Source of the DNA: Pseudonocardiales bacterium | Lineage (GTDB): Bacteria > Actinomycetota > Actinomycetes > Mycobacteriales > Jatrophihabitantaceae | Length of the DNA stretch: 16,448 nt | NCBI GenBank assembly: GCA_030840415.1 | Contig: JAVEEO010000434.1 | Coordinates: forward strand, 1-16,448 | Reading direction: 5' to 3' | Shown: one piece after another, positions 7,861-14,257 of the stretch | Layout: the number at the start of each line of letters is the position of its first letter | Numbering within the stretch: the first letter of the stretch is position 1 | Program-made: the position numbers and the translations under genes | Notes under the pieces: model-generated | Told to the model about the DNA's origin: nothing | The model's input: only the letters and a program-made list of their open reading frames with translations | Databases searched by the model: none

Positions 7861-7893
7861 CGCCTCGGCAATCGAAGGCGAGGCGGCGATTGC
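7861..7893. terminator. Interlocked inverted repeats downstream of the hemerythrin gene
   Basis: CGCCTCG (7861-7867) pairs with CGAGGCG (7879-7885), and GCAATCG (7868-7874) pairs with CGATTGC (7887-7893). The two perfect 7-bp stems interleave, so they are either alternative hairpins or a pseudoknot-like topology. The element starts 5 nt after the hemerythrin stop and sits 40 nt beyond the stop of the convergent arr gene. A bidirectional terminator is the simplest reading. Confidence 0.55.
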
Positions 7894-7933
7894 GCCACCG
7901 CCGCGGTGTCCGAAGCTCCGTCGTGCTCGGACC

Positions 7934-8356
7934 TCAATTGATGATTTCGCCACGCTCCCTCGAGAGAAGTGCTGCGAGGCGCTTCCGCCATGTCTCCAAC
8001 TGATCGGGTGTCAGCCGCGTCCACTTGGTGATCTCACCTGTGACCCGCAGTGGGGCGCTACTGCGGTACGAGCGGGTGGGGTTACCGGGGAACCTCTTGT
8101 CGGTCACGTTCGGATCGTTCTCGAACGCCCCAGTTGGCTCTACCGCATAAACTCTCGGAACCGCTTCACCCTCCGCGAGTTCTGCGGCGATCTCCGCAGC
8201 GAGGCCGGCTCCATCAACGAGTGCGGTGAAGTAGATGTGGTTCATGACGATCTCGGGACGGTAGTTCGACGGGCGGCCCGCGGTGAGGAAGTCACCCACG
8301 TTGAGGTCCGCGATCGTGCCATGGAAGAACGGGCCCTCATCGAGCGGTCTGGACAC
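7934..8356 (-). CDS. arr: NAD(+)-rifampin ADP-ribosyltransferase
   Basis: The start is GTG 8356 (MSRPLDEGPFFHGT): AGAAGGGA lies 6 nt upstream and the resulting 140 aa matches the compact Arr family (about 140-150 aa). Diagnostic segments are present in order: GPFFHGT, LNVGDFLTAGRPSNY, MNHIYFTAL, RVYAVEPTGAFENDPNVTDK and RFPGNPTRSYRS. Arr transfers ADP-ribose from NAD+ to the rifamycin ansa-chain hydroxyl and so inactivates rifampin; it acts in the cytoplasm as a single domain. An upstream in-frame extension to 8509 has no family likeness. The gene is monocistronic and convergent with the hemerythrin gene. Such genes are common on actinobacterial chromosomes, so this need not be acquired resistance. 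Confidence 0.95.
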   Translation of the reverse strand: MSRPLDEGPFFHGTIADLNVGDFLTAGRPSNYRPEIVMNHIYFTALVDGAGLAAEIAAELAEGEAVPRVYAVEPTGAFENDPNVTDKRFPGNPTRSYRSSAPLRVTGEITKWTRLTPDQLETWRKRLAALLSRERGEIIN

Positions 8357-8687
8357 CTGAAATCCCTTCTGCCTACCTGAGTGCACGCGAGTGTGACGCA
8401 CCAGTTGGGCCTTGCCGCAAGCCCCCTCCGGCGCCTTATCCTGAAGCTGGAAGGACGCCGCGAGCCGTCGCTGGGACAACCACTCCGCCGCAGTACCGGG
8501 GCAGGTCATCGGTGTCAGTCACCGGGCTCACCGCCGAGCGACAGAATTCCGCACGCCACTAGGAGCGGGTCACCGATCAGCTGCTGTCGACCGGGATGAG
8601 TCCAGACTCCTGGGCCTCACCGAAGGCGTATCGCGAGCGCTGCGTCAAGCAGATTCGGCGGCGGCGTGCGAGGGCTACGGTGATCGC
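8357..8687. other. 331-nt intergenic region, arr to MBL-fold gene
   Basis: This divergent spacer should hold promoters for arr (-) and the MBL-fold gene (+), but I see no consensus promoter, hairpin or credible small gene in it. Open frames here are short and unlike known families. Confidence 0.5.
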
Positions 8688-9752
8688 ATGTGCGACTCGG
8701 ACGCAGGATCCGCCGGCATGCAGCTCTCGTCGCCCCGTCCGGCGGCCGGTGCTGCCGTTGATCCGATCACCCTCGATCAAGTTGACGAGGTAAGGGTTAC
8801 CACGCTGGTCGACAACACGTTCGACGCCCTGCTCCCTGATGACGAGCGGACCCGGCGCGTTTCGTTCGGCGCTGGGACGATGGCAGCGCCGCAGTTCGAG
8901 GGCCGGGCGACGGCCGTCGGGCTGGTCGCCGAGCATGGCTTCTCGACGCTGGTTTCGGTACGGCGCGGCACATCAACGACCACGTTGCTGTTCGACACCG
9001 GCCTTTCGCCCGGTGCGATGGTCACCAACGCCGACCGGTTGGGCGTCGACCTCGGCGACGTCCAAGCGGTGGTGCTGAGCCACGGCCATTTCGACCACGC
9101 CGGCGGCCTGGCCGGACTGATCGACCGCGGCGGCGCACGTCGCCTGCCGATGGTGGTGCATCCGCTGGTGTGGACCCGACGTCGGATCGCTGTGCCTGGT
9201 CAGGACGTGTTCGAGCTGCCGACCCTGAGCAGGCGCGCGCTCGCGCACGAGGGGATCGAGGTCGTCGAGCGGCGGGTGCCCTCCCTGCTGGTGGACGGCG
9301 CCGTACTGATCACCGGCGAGATCGATCGCACCACCGAGTTCGAACGGGGGATGCCACCGTCGCACCAGGCCCTGGTCAACGGCGAGTGGCAGCACGACCC
9401 GGTGGTGCTGGACGATCAGGCGCTGGTGGTGCATGTGCGCGGACGCGGGCTGCTGGTACTGACTGGCTGTGGTCACGCCGGCGCTGTGAACATCGTCCGG
9501 CATGCTCAGCGGCTAACCGGAGTCTCGCGGCTGCATGCGCTGATCGGTGGACTGCACCTTAGTGGGCCAGCATTCGAGCCGATCATCAGCCCGACCGTGG
9601 CTGCCCTCACCGCGGCGGCGCCCAATCTCATTGTTCCGGGCCACTGCACCGGCTGGCGGGCGCAGCACGCGCTGGCCGCAGCGCTGCCCGACGCCTGGGT
9701 GCAGGGCAGCAGCGGAACCACCTACCGGATGAGTGCACCGGCAGCGGCATGA
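8688..9752 (+). CDS. Metallo-beta-lactamase-fold hydrolase, COG1237 type
   Basis: The frame is opened at ATG 8688; ATG 8718, with AGGA 9 nt upstream, is an equally plausible start because the first ~35 residues look non-conserved. The 354-aa protein has the MBL signature SHGHFDHAGGL (His132, His134, Asp136, His137), then LTGCGHAGAVNI (His263), an IGGLHL segment and VPGHCTGW (His319). This order, with GC-H-AG and GHCTG, is typical of proteins annotated as 7,8-dihydropterin-6-methyl-4-(ribofuranosyl)aminobenzene 5'-phosphate synthase-like, a family of cytoplasmic hydrolases with poorly defined bacterial roles. It is not a classical beta-lactamase: no signal peptide and the wrong family. It is monocistronic and convergent with the Shedu gene. 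Confidence 0.85.
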   Translation: MCDSDAGSAGMQLSSPRPAAGAAVDPITLDQVDEVRVTTLVDNTFDALLPDDERTRRVSFGAGTMAAPQFEGRATAVGLVAEHGFSTLVSVRRGTSTTTLLFDTGLSPGAMVTNADRLGVDLGDVQAVVLSHGHFDHAGGLAGLIDRGGARRLPMVVHPLVWTRRRIAVPGQDVFELPTLSRRALAHEGIEVVERRVPSLLVDGAVLITGEIDRTTEFERGMPPSHQALVNGEWQHDPVVLDDQALVVHVRGRGLLVLTGCGHAGAVNIVRHAQRLTGVSRLHALIGGLHLSGPAFEPIISPTVAALTAAAPNLIVPGHCTGWRAQHALAAALPDAWVQGSSGTTYRMSAPAAA

Positions 9753-9874
9753 CCGTGTGCCATCGGATCGGCGATGTGCGAGCGCAACACTAACCGCATC
9801 GGAACCGTCGGATGCTCGGACAACTTTGCGTCGATACGGTGGCGACCGACGCGGCTGATACGCGGTGTCAATTT

Positions 9875-9903
9875 ACAACGTTGTGCACCTGTTTGGGACA
9901 GCT
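9875..9903 (+). repeat. Left copy of an imperfect direct repeat flanking the Shedu segment
   Basis: The stretch ACAACGTTGTGCACCTGTTT with GG following matches 12021-12042 with two mismatches, and both copies continue to CAGCT after a 2-nt indel. In this copy ACAACGTTGT is a perfect 10-bp palindrome next to GTGCAC. The pair brackets about 2.1 kb that includes the Shedu gene, so it may mark ends of an inserted or rearranged segment. Confidence 0.45.
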
Positions 9904-9932
9904 TTCGAACCCTTGACAGACGGTGCTGAACA

Positions 9933-11168
9933 CTACGCCGCCGAAGCCACGAGCCAATCAGCACGAGCTAGCAGTTCGTCGAAGGTAATCACTTCAGGCT
10001 CGCTCAAGTGTCTGCGGTACAGCTCGAAGGAGCGGACCTTGTCGAGGTGGTGGCCTCCCGACTCACCGATGAACTCGCTCAGCTGGCCGATGATCAGGTA
10101 GGACTTGGGCCGAAGCAGGTAGCCGACCTCTCCCAGTCGTTCTGCGCCATCTGCGTCGAGTCGTATGAGCCTTTCCCCGATCTTGGTGGCCGCTCGATGG
10201 ACGGTTCCCTGAACCTGAGCCACTCCTCCTGCTAGGTGAGTAGACGGAGCCCAACAACCCGGCCTGTAGTAGTCCCTGCCGAGTAAATCGGTGCGGTGGG
10301 TCTTGATCTCTGCAAACACCATCGAGCGGATACGCCCGGATGTCTGCAGAAGGGCGTCAGACCGCTTCCCGACGCCCGCTACCGAGGAGCCGGCCACGAC
10401 TTGCTCGAGCTTAGACTCGTCCCAGGAAGTCAGGAGCTGGCCGCTCAAACTCATACCCAAGATCCAGGGATTAGACTCAAAGAACTGCTGCCAGACGGCC
10501 TCTGCTCGCTGTCCTGGCGCCGCCGCCCGGGATTCGTCGAAGTAGTCGTCGTCCTCCAGGTAACGATGGAATCGCTCCACCTCCTCCCGTCGATGAGCAA
10601 GAGCGATGACATCCTCGGCAGTTCTATCCTTGATGATCAGCTCTCGGAAGTGCGTACGATCTCGACGGTAGGCCGCATCAAGAGCATTAGGATCCTCGAA
10701 CACCTGTCGAATCAAAGAGTCATCCACGCGAACGGTCGGCGCGCCAGCTACCGGTATCTGGTCGAGACTCTTGAGTAGGTCGACCAACCGTTGCACCTGG
10801 GGAGCCTTCAGGTTGAGGGCGACCTTGATCGTTCCTGTTGAACCGTTGGCCGGAACCTTCTGTATCCACAACTCCTTGACCCGGCCTGCCTCCCTCGCCA
10901 CGAGCAACTTCACCTGGACCCGCCCACCAGGGGACTCATCGATGAGCCACTCGTTCCCATCCAGCGTCAGTGTGGTCTCGGTCTCGGAGTCGAACACTTT
11001 TTGGATGAACCGAGCAGGTTGGCCGAAGTCGGACGACGCTGGCCTATCAATCAAGAAGCTTCGGGACGCATAAACTTGGTCCGGCAGTCGTCCCTGCGCG
11101 TAGGTCGTCTCGGTAACGCTTTCACCGAAACCATCGGTACTTACGAACGGATCCTGGGGTTCTGTCAT
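9933..11168 (-). CDS. Shedu-family antiphage nuclease (DUF4263, SduA-like)
   Basis: The start is set at ATG 11168 (MTEPQDPF), giving 411 aa; the ribosome site there is weak, and GTG 11276 (447 aa, six nt downstream of a GATACT -10-like hexamer) could be a leaderless start. Residues ~40-210 form a beta-rich N-terminal region (SRSFLIDRP, TLDGNEWLID, VKELWIQKV). The C-terminal ~235-400 is the DUF4263 PD-(D/E)xK domain: QQFFESNPWILG, then Asp271 (RSDALL), Glu287-x-Lys289 (FAEIKTHRTDLL), followed by CWAPSTHLAGGVAQVQ and GYLLRPKSYLIIG. Shedu is a single-protein antiphage system whose SduA nuclease defends against phage. There are no partner genes on its strand. It ends convergent to the MBL-fold gene and opens the accessory region. 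Family assignment is by motif reading only. Confidence 0.88.
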   Translation of the reverse strand: MTEPQDPFVSTDGFGESVTETTYAQGRLPDQVYASRSFLIDRPASSDFGQPARFIQKVFDSETETTLTLDGNEWLIDESPGGRVQVKLLVAREAGRVKELWIQKVPANGSTGTIKVALNLKAPQVQRLVDLLKSLDQIPVAGAPTVRVDDSLIRQVFEDPNALDAAYRRDRTHFRELIIKDRTAEDVIALAHRREEVERFHRYLEDDDYFDESRAAAPGQRAEAVWQQFFESNPWILGMSLSGQLLTSWDESKLEQVVAGSSVAGVGKRSDALLQTSGRIRSMVFAEIKTHRTDLLGRDYYRPGCWAPSTHLAGGVAQVQGTVHRAATKIGERLIRLDADGAERLGEVGYLLRPKSYLIIGQLSEFIGESGGHHLDKVRSFELYRRHLSEPEVITFDELLARADWLVASAA

Positions 11169-11552
11169 CTCGCGTCCACGCTCTCGGCTGACCTGGCATT
11201 CGAGTATCCGCCATGTGTTCGGAAGATCAGCGCCATCCACGTTCCCGCGAGTCACGGCCTTGGCGTTGGTGGGCACCCCGCAGTATCCACTACGAAATTA
11301 GCGATCCGGCCAAGCTGGAGGGCACGGGGAAGTTCGTGGACGGCCAGGCGCTGACGCCGGAGGGCACGTTCGTCCGGTTGCTCGACTGCCACGCTATGCG
11401 TCGTCTGCTGGCGGTTTCCCGCCGTCGCATCCAGGACCGGCAGGTTATTTAACCACGATCGATGGCTGAGTCTTCCTGGCGCTGACCGATGGCGCCGGGG
11501 TCGATGCCGCACTCGAATGTGTCGGGACCGACCGAGTCCGGCCCATGACAAG

Positions 11553-11623
11553 TGCCGTCGGGAGGAATCGAACCTTCCGCAACGTCCAACGACGGCGAGG
11601 GGCGCCCGCCGGTCACCGACGGC
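11553..11623 (-). pseudogene. tRNA-3'-end-like fragment, possible attachment-site scar
   Basis: On the minus strand the 3' end reads GGTTCGATTCCTCC then CGACGGC and A. This is a T-arm (GAAGG/CCTCC, one mismatch, with the invariant GTTCGATTC) plus a 7-nt acceptor strand and discriminator. Its complement GCCGTCG occurs twice upstream, at 11590-11596 and at 11617-11623; the latter gives a 71-nt span, near tRNA length. The intervening sequence has no convincing D-arm or anticodon arm, so this is not an intact tRNA. Integrases that target tRNA 3' ends leave such pieces. Confidence 0.4.
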
Positions 11624-12019
11624 CCGTTCGCCAGGCCCGGGCGGCAAGCCGATCTACGAGTGGCTGGAACTGCGGCCCTTCCTCGGCTCGGCTCCCACCG
11701 TCGCGGACCCCCGTCCGCACTTCGTGGGTAATCGTGCCCTGCGGCAAACGGGCGGAAGGCAGCGCGAGCAGCCTAGTGAAGCTGGTGCGATCATCTGTAG
11801 GGGTGTGCATCGCCGACTTAGCCTGGTCTGGCGGACAACGACACGGCCGCAGACGACGGGGTGAACAAGCTGAACCGACGCCTGCCGAATGGCTATCGTG
11901 TGATGAACCACCCCGGGGCTGCCGATGTTGAGCGTGGAGCGTTCGCTTAACCCCCATCGGGGCCAGCATCCGACGGTGGATCAACCAGTCGACCACTGCT
12001 AGCAATGTCATGGCGGAGC

Positions 12020-12047
12020 TACAACCTTGTGCACCTGTTCGGCAGCT
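12020..12047 (+). repeat. Right copy of the imperfect direct repeat
   Basis: TACAACCTTGTGCACCTGTT followed by CGG and CAGCT matches the copy at 9874-9903 with two substitutions and one 2-nt gap. It lies about 185 nt before the two-gene cassette. Confidence 0.45.
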
Positions 12048-12230
12048 AACTCCGTACGACGATAGTTCGGGACGACGGCAAGATCAGTAACGACGCGCGC
12101 AGTCCGATTGTCTAGCTCGGAGTTCCGTCACGCGATGGATCATGGGCCATGCTGATGAGTCGCCCCGAGCTGTGCCCTGGAATAATGGGCCGAGAGCGGG
12201 TGCCGAGTTGGCGACAGTAGGGGCTATGCC

Positions 12231-13109
12231 ATGACTATGGAGAACGGGATCGGGCTTGTACGCAAGCCCGTTGGTGTCAGCCGGCGGGTCTTTCTTTCGC
12301 ATGGACCGAACGTCCAGATAGCTCCTATTCGCAACGTGTTGCACTCGTTGGGGTGGCTGACCTCTGAAGGAACAGACGTCGACCTTGCCGACTCCTTAGC
12401 CGAGGAACTTCTGGCAAGACTTACGGCGTCCGAGGTCGTTCTAGTCGTAACCGATGCGGAAGATGTTTCTAATGGTGTCTTGGTAGAGGCGGGAGCGGCG
12501 CTGGGTTTGGGGAAGCCACTTGGCGTCTTGGACATGGGGCGGGACCAACGGGGAGGCCCTAGCCCTCTGAGCATTTGGACTAACAATCCAACCCTTTACG
12601 CTCGCGCCTACGATACGGTCGCCATTCGCCAGGAGCTTCAGAGCTTCCTTGATTCACTTGTCAAAAGGAGCCACCAGCCTGTAACGGCAAATCGAGACCG
12701 AAGTATGCCGGCGCTTCAGGGCGTCATGGGCATCACGGATGAGTCGATTTCGCGTGTAGCGAATGCCTTCGCTGCCGTGGGTGGAACGGTCCAGGCGACC
12801 GCCTCGTCCTTGCGTGCACCCGACCTACTGGTGACTCTGCCGGGATTCGACTTACCATTTTCGCCGGTGGCGGTAGAAGTGCTCGGTCGTAAAGGTCGTG
12901 TGAGACGCGCGATTGATCGTTTAGAGGAAGCATTAACCGAACGTGACTTAAGGCTCGGAGTGCTAGTGACACTAGAGCCTGTGGAGAACTCCTCTGCCGT
13001 TACCCCCCTAGGCATCATAGTTGTCCCTTTGCGGTTGTTGGAAGAGCAGGCCGAGGTGGTCGTTCGACAGGTGCGAGATGCACGAAACCGAATTGTGCAT
13101 GGGGCCTAG
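12231..13109 (+). CDS. TIR/nucleoside-deoxyribosyltransferase-like N-terminal domain fused to a PD-(D/E)xK-like C-terminal region
   Basis: ATG 12231 has AGGGG 7 nt upstream. The 292-aa protein has an N-terminal Rossmann-like domain (~18-105): RRVFLSHGP (strand 1 and turn), a SEVVLVVTD strand (~67-74), and NGVLVEAGAALGLGKP (81-96), where Glu86 sits where TIR-like and nucleoside 2-deoxyribosyltransferase-like proteins carry a catalytic Glu. After a linker, residues ~175-290 resemble a PD-(D/E)xK fold: PDLLV (Asp198), VAVEVLGRKG (Glu216), then a helix RAIDRLEEAL and strand LGVLVTL. The usual lysine of ExK is Leu218, so nuclease activity is doubtful. The expected role is NAD+ or nucleotide sensing or cleavage coupled to DNA recognition; this is inference. 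It contains several TTA codons and lower G+C than its neighbours, suggesting acquisition. Its TAG lies 2 nt before the next ATG. Confidence 0.75.
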   Translation: MTMENGIGLVRKPVGVSRRVFLSHGPNVQIAPIRNVLHSLGWLTSEGTDVDLADSLAEELLARLTASEVVLVVTDAEDVSNGVLVEAGAALGLGKPLGVLDMGRDQRGGPSPLSIWTNNPTLYARAYDTVAIRQELQSFLDSLVKRSHQPVTANRDRSMPALQGVMGITDESISRVANAFAAVGGTVQATASSLRAPDLLVTLPGFDLPFSPVAVEVLGRKGRVRRAIDRLEEALTERDLRLGVLVTLEPVENSSAVTPLGIIVVPLRLLEEQAEVVVRQVRDARNRIVHGA

Positions 13110-13111
13110 GT

Positions 13112-13648
13112 ATGACCGCCTACGATCCCAAGCTTCTCGCCAAACTCAATGACGCATGCTCGTCGGCTAAGAGCAATGCCCAGAAAGGGGCTGCACTCGC
13201 GGACTTGGTTGAGTACGTCCTTAGCGAGGTCCCGGGACTTAGTGTCCGAGAACGAAGCAGTGTGGACCCATCGGGTGGCGCGGAATATGATTTCTTATTT
13301 AACAACGTTTGGTTTGATAGTCATCTGCCGCATGAGGTCGGGGTAATACTGTTCGTAGAGTGTAAGAATGAGAAACGTAAGATAAGTGCGGAGCAAGTCC
13401 GGGACTTCTCAGTTAAGCTGCGCGATCGTGGCAAACCACTTGGCTTGATGGTCTCCTCGGCAGGATTGGCCGGTCGAGGGCGGACACATGCGCATGACGC
13501 TATCATTAAGGAACTCGCACAAGGGCGCTATATTGTCGTTCTATTGCGGTCAGAGTTGGCGGCTCTGAGCCAGCCTGAAGAATTTGTTGCTCTCTTTACC
13601 GAGCGCTTAGCCGAACTAGTAGGCCAAGGTCAGTACACATCGATATAG
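13112..13648 (+). CDS. Small Mrr-like PD-(D/E)xK restriction-endonuclease-fold protein
   Basis: ATG 13112 begins 2 nt after the upstream stop; GGGG at 13101-13104 lies inside the end of the upstream gene, so translation is coupled. The 178-aa protein reads as a minimal type II/IV restriction-endonuclease fold. An N-terminal helix KGAALADLVEYVL carries Glu34; EYDFLFNN carries Asp60; ILFVECKNEKRKIS carries Glu83-x-Lys85; EQVRDFSVKLRDRG gives the following helix; PLGLMVSSAGLAGRG is the next strand and turn, as in Mrr-like enzymes. All key residues are present, so a metal-dependent DNase is likely. There is no DNA-recognition domain; specificity may come from the partner upstream. TTA codons (for example at residue 62) and modest G+C mark it, like the partner, as foreign to the surrounding genome. 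Confidence 0.8.
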   Translation: MTAYDPKLLAKLNDACSSAKSNAQKGAALADLVEYVLSEVPGLSVRERSSVDPSGGAEYDFLFNNVWFDSHLPHEVGVILFVECKNEKRKISAEQVRDFSVKLRDRGKPLGLMVSSAGLAGRGRTHAHDAIIKELAQGRYIVVLLRSELAALSQPEEFVALFTERLAELVGQGQYTSI

Positions 13649-13774
13649 GGTGCTGCAATCGAATGGTCGGTCGTCGCGCTCCGTTTGCCGTAGCGCTGGA
13701 CACCGATCCGTCGAGCCTTTCCATGAGCCACTTATGGCGCTGCCGGAGAGACGTTGACGTACTTACAGCACTTG

Positions 13775-13847
<73 letters not shown>

Positions 13848-13858
13848 CTACAACATCC

Positions 13859-13879
13859 GTGCCCGCTGGCGGCGGGCAC
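13859..13879. other. 8-bp GC-rich hairpin 5' of tRNA-Lys
   Basis: GTGCCCGC (13859-13866) and GCGGGCAC (13872-13879) form a perfect stem with loop TGGCG. On the minus strand it lies 12 nt before the mature tRNA 5' end, so it may be a leader hairpin trimmed during tRNA maturation. On the plus strand it could stop transcription heading toward the riboswitch. Confidence 0.45.
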
Positions 13880-13887
13880 GAGACAGA

Positions 13888-13893
13888 ACCTTA
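13888..13893 (-). promoter_or_regulatory. Candidate -10 hexamer for tRNA-Lys
   Basis: TAAGGT on the minus strand (13893-13888) lies about 40 nt upstream of the mature tRNA 5' end and fits the actinobacterial TANNNT -10. No clean -35 is evident. The predicted transcript leader would contain the hairpin at 13859-13879. Confidence 0.35.
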
Positions 13894-14008
13894 GCAGAGC
13901 CCGCCGGGCGCCTTGAAATCCGGCAGGCCACCAGGGTGGCGCGAAGCTGTCCACAGGTGGCAAACCCCGCGTTGACCGCCCCCAACCCCTGTGGTTGGCT
14001 GGTCGCAA

Positions 14009-14165
14009 CGACGGCAGTGAAGGAAGTCCGGTGCGAATCCGGCGCGGTCCCGCCACTGTCACCGAGGAGCAGACCCTGCTACATCACGGCCTCGCGGCTG
14101 GAAGATGGGGCGAGCGCGCCCGGCACCACCGGGCAGATTCGGAAGCCAGGATACTTCGGCCGTCG
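14009..14165 (+). promoter_or_regulatory. Cobalamin (adenosylcobalamin-type) riboswitch
   Basis: The element contains the hallmark core GTGCGAATCCGGCGCGGTCCCGCCACTG (14031-14058), where the conserved GCCACTG box is seen, a variable region, and the B12-box-like GGAAGCCAGGATAC (14141-14154). CGACGGC (14009-14015) pairs with GCCGTCG (14159-14165) to close the outer P1 stem. The strand and position, directly upstream of cobD and cobQ, fit feedback control of cobalamin synthesis. No classical terminator follows, so control of translation initiation is more likely. The 5' limit may extend to about 13995. Confidence 0.93.
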
Positions 14166-14192
14166 GAACAGCCAAGGGCGTGGACACCCGAC

Positions 14193-14198
14193 GGAGGT
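14193..14198 (+). promoter_or_regulatory. Strong Shine-Dalgarno GGAGGT for the leader ORF
   Basis: GGAGGT lies 8 nt upstream of ATG 14207 and 59 nt upstream of the cobD ATG. It is the only good ribosome site between riboswitch and cobD. Its first two bases also belong to CCGACGG (14188-14194), which is complementary to CCGTCGG (14160-14166) at the 3' edge of the aptamer. Confidence 0.7.
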
Positions 14199-14206
14199 CA
14201 CGAACG

Positions 14207-14257
14207 ATGACGGCAGCCCGGCGCATCCGCCGACGCGCCACCAGCCGCAGGCGTTAG
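14207..14257 (+). CDS. 16-codon Arg-rich leader ORF abutting cobD
   Basis: ATG 14207 with an ideal Shine-Dalgarno opens MTAARRIRRRATSRRR (8 of 16 residues are Arg) and stops at TAG 14255-14257, directly followed by the cobD ATG at 14258. The two frames are the same, so only the TAG separates them. Either this is a regulatory leader peptide that couples translation to cobD, or it is the original N-terminus of cobD interrupted by a nonsense codon. I favour coupling because cobD proper begins with a normal CobD N-terminus and has no ribosome site of its own. Confidence 0.55.
   Translation: MTAARRIRRRATSRRR

Larger units (their letters stand above)
11169..12230. other. About 1 kb without a recognisable gene, probable degenerate island DNA
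   Basis: Open frames of 60-130 codons occur on both strands, but none shows consistent codon bias, a ribosome site with a credible start, or a family I recognise. It holds a tRNA-3'-end-like fragment (11553-11623, minus) and the right copy of a direct repeat (12021-12047). One plus-strand frame reads REESNLP across the tRNA-like piece, the usual spurious translation of a T-arm. The stretch looks like decayed mobile-element or scar DNA between the Shedu gene and the two-gene cassette. Confidence 0.55.

Noticed and set aside
8688..9752. A beta-lactamase conferring antibiotic resistance
   Set aside because: Motif order (GCGHAG, GHCTG) fits the COG1237 hydrolase group and there is no export signal.
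11213..11452. 79-codon plus-strand frame upstream of the Shedu gene
   Set aside because: Overlaps the Shedu 5' region, no ribosome site, and no recognisable family; kept only as part of the non-coding stretch.
11553..11623. An intact functional tRNA gene
   Set aside because: No D-arm or anticodon arm can be drawn and the T-stem has a mismatch, so it is called a remnant only.
11545..12011. Overlapping 115-132-codon frames on both strands
   Set aside because: None has codon bias or homologous-looking motifs; one crosses the tRNA-like piece and gives the typical REESNLP artefact.
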